Shown here: piece by piece, positions 32,100-34,739 of the stretch
How the letters are laid out: each line of letters starts with the position of its first letter
Position numbering within the stretch: the stretch's first letter is position 1
Source: Nitratireductor indicus C115
GTDB lineage: Bacteria; Pseudomonadota; Alphaproteobacteria; Rhizobiales; Rhizobiaceae
Assembly: GCF_000300515.1 (NCBI RefSeq)
Contig: NZ_AMSI01000022.1
Coordinates: 1 to 34,739 of the forward strand
Length of the DNA: 34,739 bases
Reading direction: 5' to 3'
Program-made: the position numbers and the translations under genes
Notes under the pieces: model-generated
What the model was told of the DNA's origin: nothing
Seen by the model: the letters and a program-made list of their open reading frames with translations, nothing else
Database searches by the model: none

Positions 32100-32208
32100 A
32101 GCTACAGCCTCGCAATTTGAAACGGTTTTTGAAACGGTTTTCGCAAATCGGGTGATCTGAAGGGATATCTTCGACACGGTGCGTGATTATACGATAATTA
32201 TCTGATTT

Positions 32209-33843
32209 TCAATATATTATCTTATCCCATGCAAAGTTAGGAGGGCAGGCGGATACTATGGCGAACGGATAGATTTGAACTACGAATCTGGGGGTCAGAG
32301 GTTCGAATCCTTTCGGGCGCGCCATCTCGTTTTCACCACATCGAAAAGCACCTAAGACCTTGAAAGGTAAGGTAAGATTTGCCGTTCTAAACCCGTCTTT
32401 TCGCGTGTAGCGAAGACGGTCGGCAAAGGCGAGTTTCAGTACTGCATGGCGGTCCTCTAACCGACCTGAACGCCATAGATTACAAGGGTTTGCGAGGAAT
32501 CCGAGCGCCGTTCTAAGTGCGTCGTCATAATTGCTTCGCGGACGTCCGGAATTCTGTATCCGCTCCTCGACAATTACCTTCTCTTGTTCGAGCGCTCCGA
32601 TGCTCTTTTCATAGGTCGCGACCACGCTGGGGACGGTCGCTTCGATGATACGCTCTAGCAGCCGCGAAATTTTTCTCTCTATATCGGCGAGTTCAGCCTT
32701 GAGAGCTTTCTTCTGCATGTCTGCCTGACCACGCTGCGCGTTCCAGGCATCCTCGAACATCATCGTCGCGACACGGAATAGCGTTTCGCTCGGCTGCATG
32801 CTGGTGAGCATGCGCTCGAATTCGCCTTCAATCTTGTCGCGGCGGATGGACTTGCCATAGCTCTCGCATCCGCGCTTTGGACAGAGGTAATAGGGATACC
32901 TCCCGTGCGAACCCTTCGACCAGCAGGCCGTGAGCGGGTTTCCGCAATCATCGCAGATGACATAGCCGCGCAGCGGGAAGTCGCCGCTCAGTTCCTTGCG
33001 ATAGGGCGCACGGTTGATACCGTTCAGCTTGTCCTCAATTCGCTGCATGGTTTCCGTCGAGACAATGGCCTCGTGATTTCCCTTACGCCGCGCGATGCCC
33101 CAGCCGGGAGCCTCGACATAGCCCGCATAGATCCAGTTGCGCAGCATGTCGGAGATGCGCTGGTTGCGAACTTTGCCTGTCCGGTCTTTGGGGTACAGAG
33201 GCTCATCCTGCAAGAACCGCATCACATCGGCTTGCGAGGCAAATTCATCAGAGGCGTAACCTTCCAGGGCACACTGGACGATGGAGGCCGTTGGCTCATC
33301 GCGCACGATGACTTTGCCGCTGCCTTGCTGCCGGACATATTTATAGCCGGTCGGAGCCCGAAACACCCAATAACCGTTCTGCACCCGCGCCCGCATGCGG
33401 TGCGTCGTTTGCTCGGCATTTTTCTGCCGTTGGTGCTGGGCGACGAGCGCCCGGATCATTTCCTGAAATTCGCTGTCTGCATCATCGCCGAACTGCATGT
33501 TCGGCGATTCCAGAATGCCGCCTTCCATGGCTATGGAGATGCGCAGTTGCTTGTGCGCAATCACATCACGCGCGAGGCGCGACACGTCATCGATGATGAC
33601 GGGAATGGGGTCCCCATCATTGGCGCTCAGCGCCGCCAGAAAAGCGGTCATGCCGTCGCGCTTGGAGCTGCTGCCCGATACGTCATCGGTGAAGACGCGA
33701 ACGACCTCGTAACCCTTGCTTCGTGCATAGTCGCGGCACCGCGTCTCTTGCGAGCGCAGTCCGTCTCCGGACTTGGCCTGCTTGATGCTTGAAACGCGGC
33801 AATAGATGAAACAGATTTGGGGAGTTGAATTGTACGGGGTCAT
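32209..33843 (-). CDS. Large serine recombinase, C-terminus read through a tRNA fragment
   Basis: 544 residues. Resolvase catalytic domain (about 10-150) with YCRVSS (Ser18 nucleophile), DDVSGSSSKRDGM and IDDVSRLARD; recombinase domain (about 170-285, GYKYVRQQGSGKV onwards); zinc ribbon (RGYVICDDCGNPLTACWS, then YYLCPKRGCESYG); and a long coiled coil (about 380-440). The last 40 residues (MARPKGFEPLTPRFV and after) are the antisense reading of the tRNA-Arg fragment at 32278-32324, so the native C-terminus differed before integration and this end is made from the attachment site and neighbouring DNA. Starts on an ATGA overlap with the upstream small gene, with AAGGAGG before it. Confidence 0.9.
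   Translation of the reverse strand: MTPYNSTPQICFIYCRVSSIKQAKSGDGLRSQETRCRDYARSKGYEVVRVFTDDVSGSSSKRDGMTAFLAALSANDGDPIPVIIDDVSRLARDVIAHKQLRISIAMEGGILESPNMQFGDDADSEFQEMIRALVAQHQRQKNAEQTTHRMRARVQNGYWVFRAPTGYKYVRQQGSGKVIVRDEPTASIVQCALEGYASDEFASQADVMRFLQDEPLYPKDRTGKVRNQRISDMLRNWIYAGYVEAPGWGIARRKGNHEAIVSTETMQRIEDKLNGINRAPYRKELSGDFPLRGYVICDDCGNPLTACWSKGSHGRYPYYLCPKRGCESYGKSIRRDKIEGEFERMLTSMQPSETLFRVATMMFEDAWNAQRGQADMQKKALKAELADIERKISRLLERIIEATVPSVVATYEKSIGALEQEKVIVEERIQNSGRPRSNYDDALRTALGFLANPCNLWRSGRLEDRHAVLKLAFADRLRYTRKDGFRTANLTLPFKVLGAFRCGENEMARPKGFEPLTPRFVVQIYPFAIVSACPPNFAWDKIIY
32278..32324 (+). other. tRNA-Arg(ACG) 3' fragment, attachment site of an integrated element
   Basis: From the anticodon loop on, the sequence matches a tRNA-Arg 3' half: ACTACGAATCT (anticodon ACG), a variable loop, the T-arm AGAGG-TTCGAAT-CCTTT and acceptor CGGGCGC followed by G and CCA (ending 32324). 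The 5' half (expected start GCGCCCG and D-arm) is absent, so it is not a working tRNA but the copy left by integration at the 3' end of a tRNA gene. Confidence 0.8.
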
Positions 33844-34169
33844 TTGGCCTCCTTGCCATGGCGCGATGGCGTCTCCTTGTCGGTTGAAAGCCCGATTCTA
33901 CCCTGTTCAGGGACCGCATCCGAGGACGGAGTGCCGTCTTCGAAAAACAGCCCACAGACATCGACCGTCTGCCCAAGGCGGGCAAAATGCGACATGATGG
34001 TCCAGAGGATTTGCAGGATTTCCGTCTCCTGATCCTCGGTCAGCTCCATATCCCGCAGCTCTTTTCGGTATTTTTCCAGACTCTGGGAAGAGTGGGGAGC
34101 CTTCGCAGGCGGCGGATTTGAAGTGTTTCCGGCGAACTCATTGAAGCCGGACAGATTATTACTACTCAT
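33840..34169 (-). CDS. Small protein coupled to the serine recombinase (hypothetical)
   Basis: 109 residues, not recognised. The ATG at 34169 has AAAGGAGG 6 bases upstream; a longer reading to 34238 lacks such a site. A Ser/Asn-rich start (SSNNLSGFNEFAGNTSNPPP) leads to an acidic helical part (LEKYRKELRDMELTEDQETE and ILQILWTIMSHFARLGQTVD) and VCGLFFEDG. No signal peptide or known motif. Its stop overlaps the recombinase start (ATGA), so the two are translationally coupled; it may be a recombination accessory or directionality factor, by position only. Confidence 0.7.
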   Translation of the reverse strand: MSSNNLSGFNEFAGNTSNPPPAKAPHSSQSLEKYRKELRDMELTEDQETEILQILWTIMSHFARLGQTVDVCGLFFEDGTPSSDAVPEQGRIGLSTDKETPSRHGKEAK

Positions 34170-34359
34170 CACTGGCCTCCTTTCTTGTTCGCCGGTCCAG
34201 AACAGAAGATTATAGCGAACAAATAGTGAACATGTCAAGGAATTTAATTCTATTAATGGACCAGCTTAAGCTTTGCCTTGTTATTAGGGAATTTCAATTA
34301 GGGCGGCTGGAAACTAATCAGTTTTTGCAATTGCGGCGCCGTCTACAGCGGCTAACTCT

Positions 34360-34719
34360 ATGGCTAGCAACGTTTTTATCAAGAACGCGAGAATTTCGAA
34401 TGAGCAAGCAGAACGACTCTTGCACTGTTTTTGCTCAGGTGTGCCACTGCGCGATTCTGCTGACTACTGTGACCTCTCCCCTCGACAGGTGAGAAACATT
34501 ACGCTGCGCTTCCGGGACCGCTTGAGGGGGCGAGAATTCAACCTTTGGCATCCTTTTCACGCTGTAGGGGTAGAATTCTTTTCACGAAGTCCGTTGTTTC
34601 AAGAGGTCATGGTTGCCCCGGCAGCGCAATGCTACTTCGCCCGTTACTGCCGCCGTAATTTTGCGCTGGGAAACCGGAAGCGCAAAATCTGTCGCACATG
34701 TTCACTGCGAGCGCATTGA
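34360..34719 (+). CDS. Unknown HTH-like ORF in mobile-element tail
   Basis: 119 residues, not recognised. The first third (ISNEQAERLLHCFCSGVPLR, then DSADYCDLSPRQVRNITLRF) reads like a helix-turn-helix, similar in shape to the N-terminal part of some transposases. The C-terminal third is rich in Cys and Arg (CYFARYCRRNFALGNRKRKI and CRTCSLRAH) and could hold a zinc knuckle. The region is more AT-rich than the rest of the window, as expected for imported DNA. No clear ribosome site; an alternative overlapping ORF starts at 34226. Confidence 0.45.
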   Translation: MASNVFIKNARISNEQAERLLHCFCSGVPLRDSADYCDLSPRQVRNITLRFRDRLRGREFNLWHPFHAVGVEFFSRSPLFQEVMVAPAAQCYFARYCRRNFALGNRKRKICRTCSLRAH

Positions 34720-34739
34720 ACCGCGCCGGGTTTGCCGGA

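Noticed and set aside
32278-32324. Functional tRNA-Arg gene
   Set aside because: Only the part from the anticodon loop to CCA is present; the D-arm and 5' acceptor strand do not match, so it is an attachment-site fragment.
32905-33792. 295-codon plus-strand frame
   Set aside because: Antisense to the serine recombinase catalytic and recombinase domains, which are clear.
1-34739. CRISPR array, rRNA or riboswitch
   Set aside because: No regularly spaced direct repeats, rRNA signatures or recognisable riboswitch cores were found on reading through the window.

Overview
The window reads as alphaproteobacterial DNA, most likely Hyphomicrobiales (Rhizobium/Brucella/Phyllobacteriaceae-like). This rests on the gbsR-cydDCAB-cydX arrangement, a LapG-like BTLCP peptidase, several Tat-exported YkuD L,D-transpeptidases, an MntR/MntH pair and a rhizobial-type intergenic palindrome after cydB. 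Species cannot be named from the sequence alone. It is an accessory region rich in metal and redox genes, with mobile DNA at both ends.

Layout. 1-1940: a decayed IS110-family transposase (one frameshift, one stop) split by an apparently intact IS3-like element (403-1913) with a 10-bp direct repeat. 1928-4490: lspA, a one-domain HMA protein, an unknown exported protein, a ZntR/CadR-type MerR regulator and a degenerate PCuAC-like copper protein. 4642-11260: cell-envelope block with a LapG-like protease, small membrane ORFs, a YafK-like lipoprotein, two Tat-type YkuD transpeptidases, a DsbA-like oxidoreductase, a parvulin isomerase and a CzcO-like flavoprotein. 11455-18439: cytochrome bd operon gbsR-cydD-cydC-cydA-cydB-cydX behind a perfect 20-bp palindrome. 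18530-20103: a DUF1624 membrane protein and ccdA, divergent from a shared pair of mirrored promoters. 20134-23099: a CDF cation exporter, mntH and mntR with a MntR-type box. 23149-27550: copper-type cluster on the minus strand (cytochrome b561, Met-rich multicopper oxidase, Met/Cys-rich exported protein, DUF305 protein, glutaredoxin-MauE fusion) plus a broken DUF411 gene. 27612-30543: a diguanylate cyclase and an ACR3 arsenite transporter cut by a second IS3-family element. 30714-34739: a tyrosine integrase, a 3' fragment of tRNA-Arg(ACG), a large serine recombinase whose C-terminus is read through that fragment, a small coupled ORF and an AT-richer tail with an unknown HTH-like ORF.

Most notable signal. 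Four promoters (before the HMA gene, before dsbA, and a back-to-back pair between the DUF1624 gene and ccdA) share TTGA-(C/A)-CCTCTAGC followed by a 19-bp spacer, the mark of MerR-family activation. A ZntR-like MerR gene with four cysteines lies at 3412-3825. I infer one metal-responsive regulon joining metal binding (HMA), lipoprotein processing (lspA), periplasmic disulfide and reductant traffic (DsbA, CcdA), protein folding (parvulin) and peptidoglycan cross-linking (L,D-transpeptidase). In other words, it would be an envelope-protection response rather than the usual single efflux pump. The ccdA transcript from this promoter would be leaderless.

Limits: all family calls come from reading motifs; no database search or structure prediction was run.
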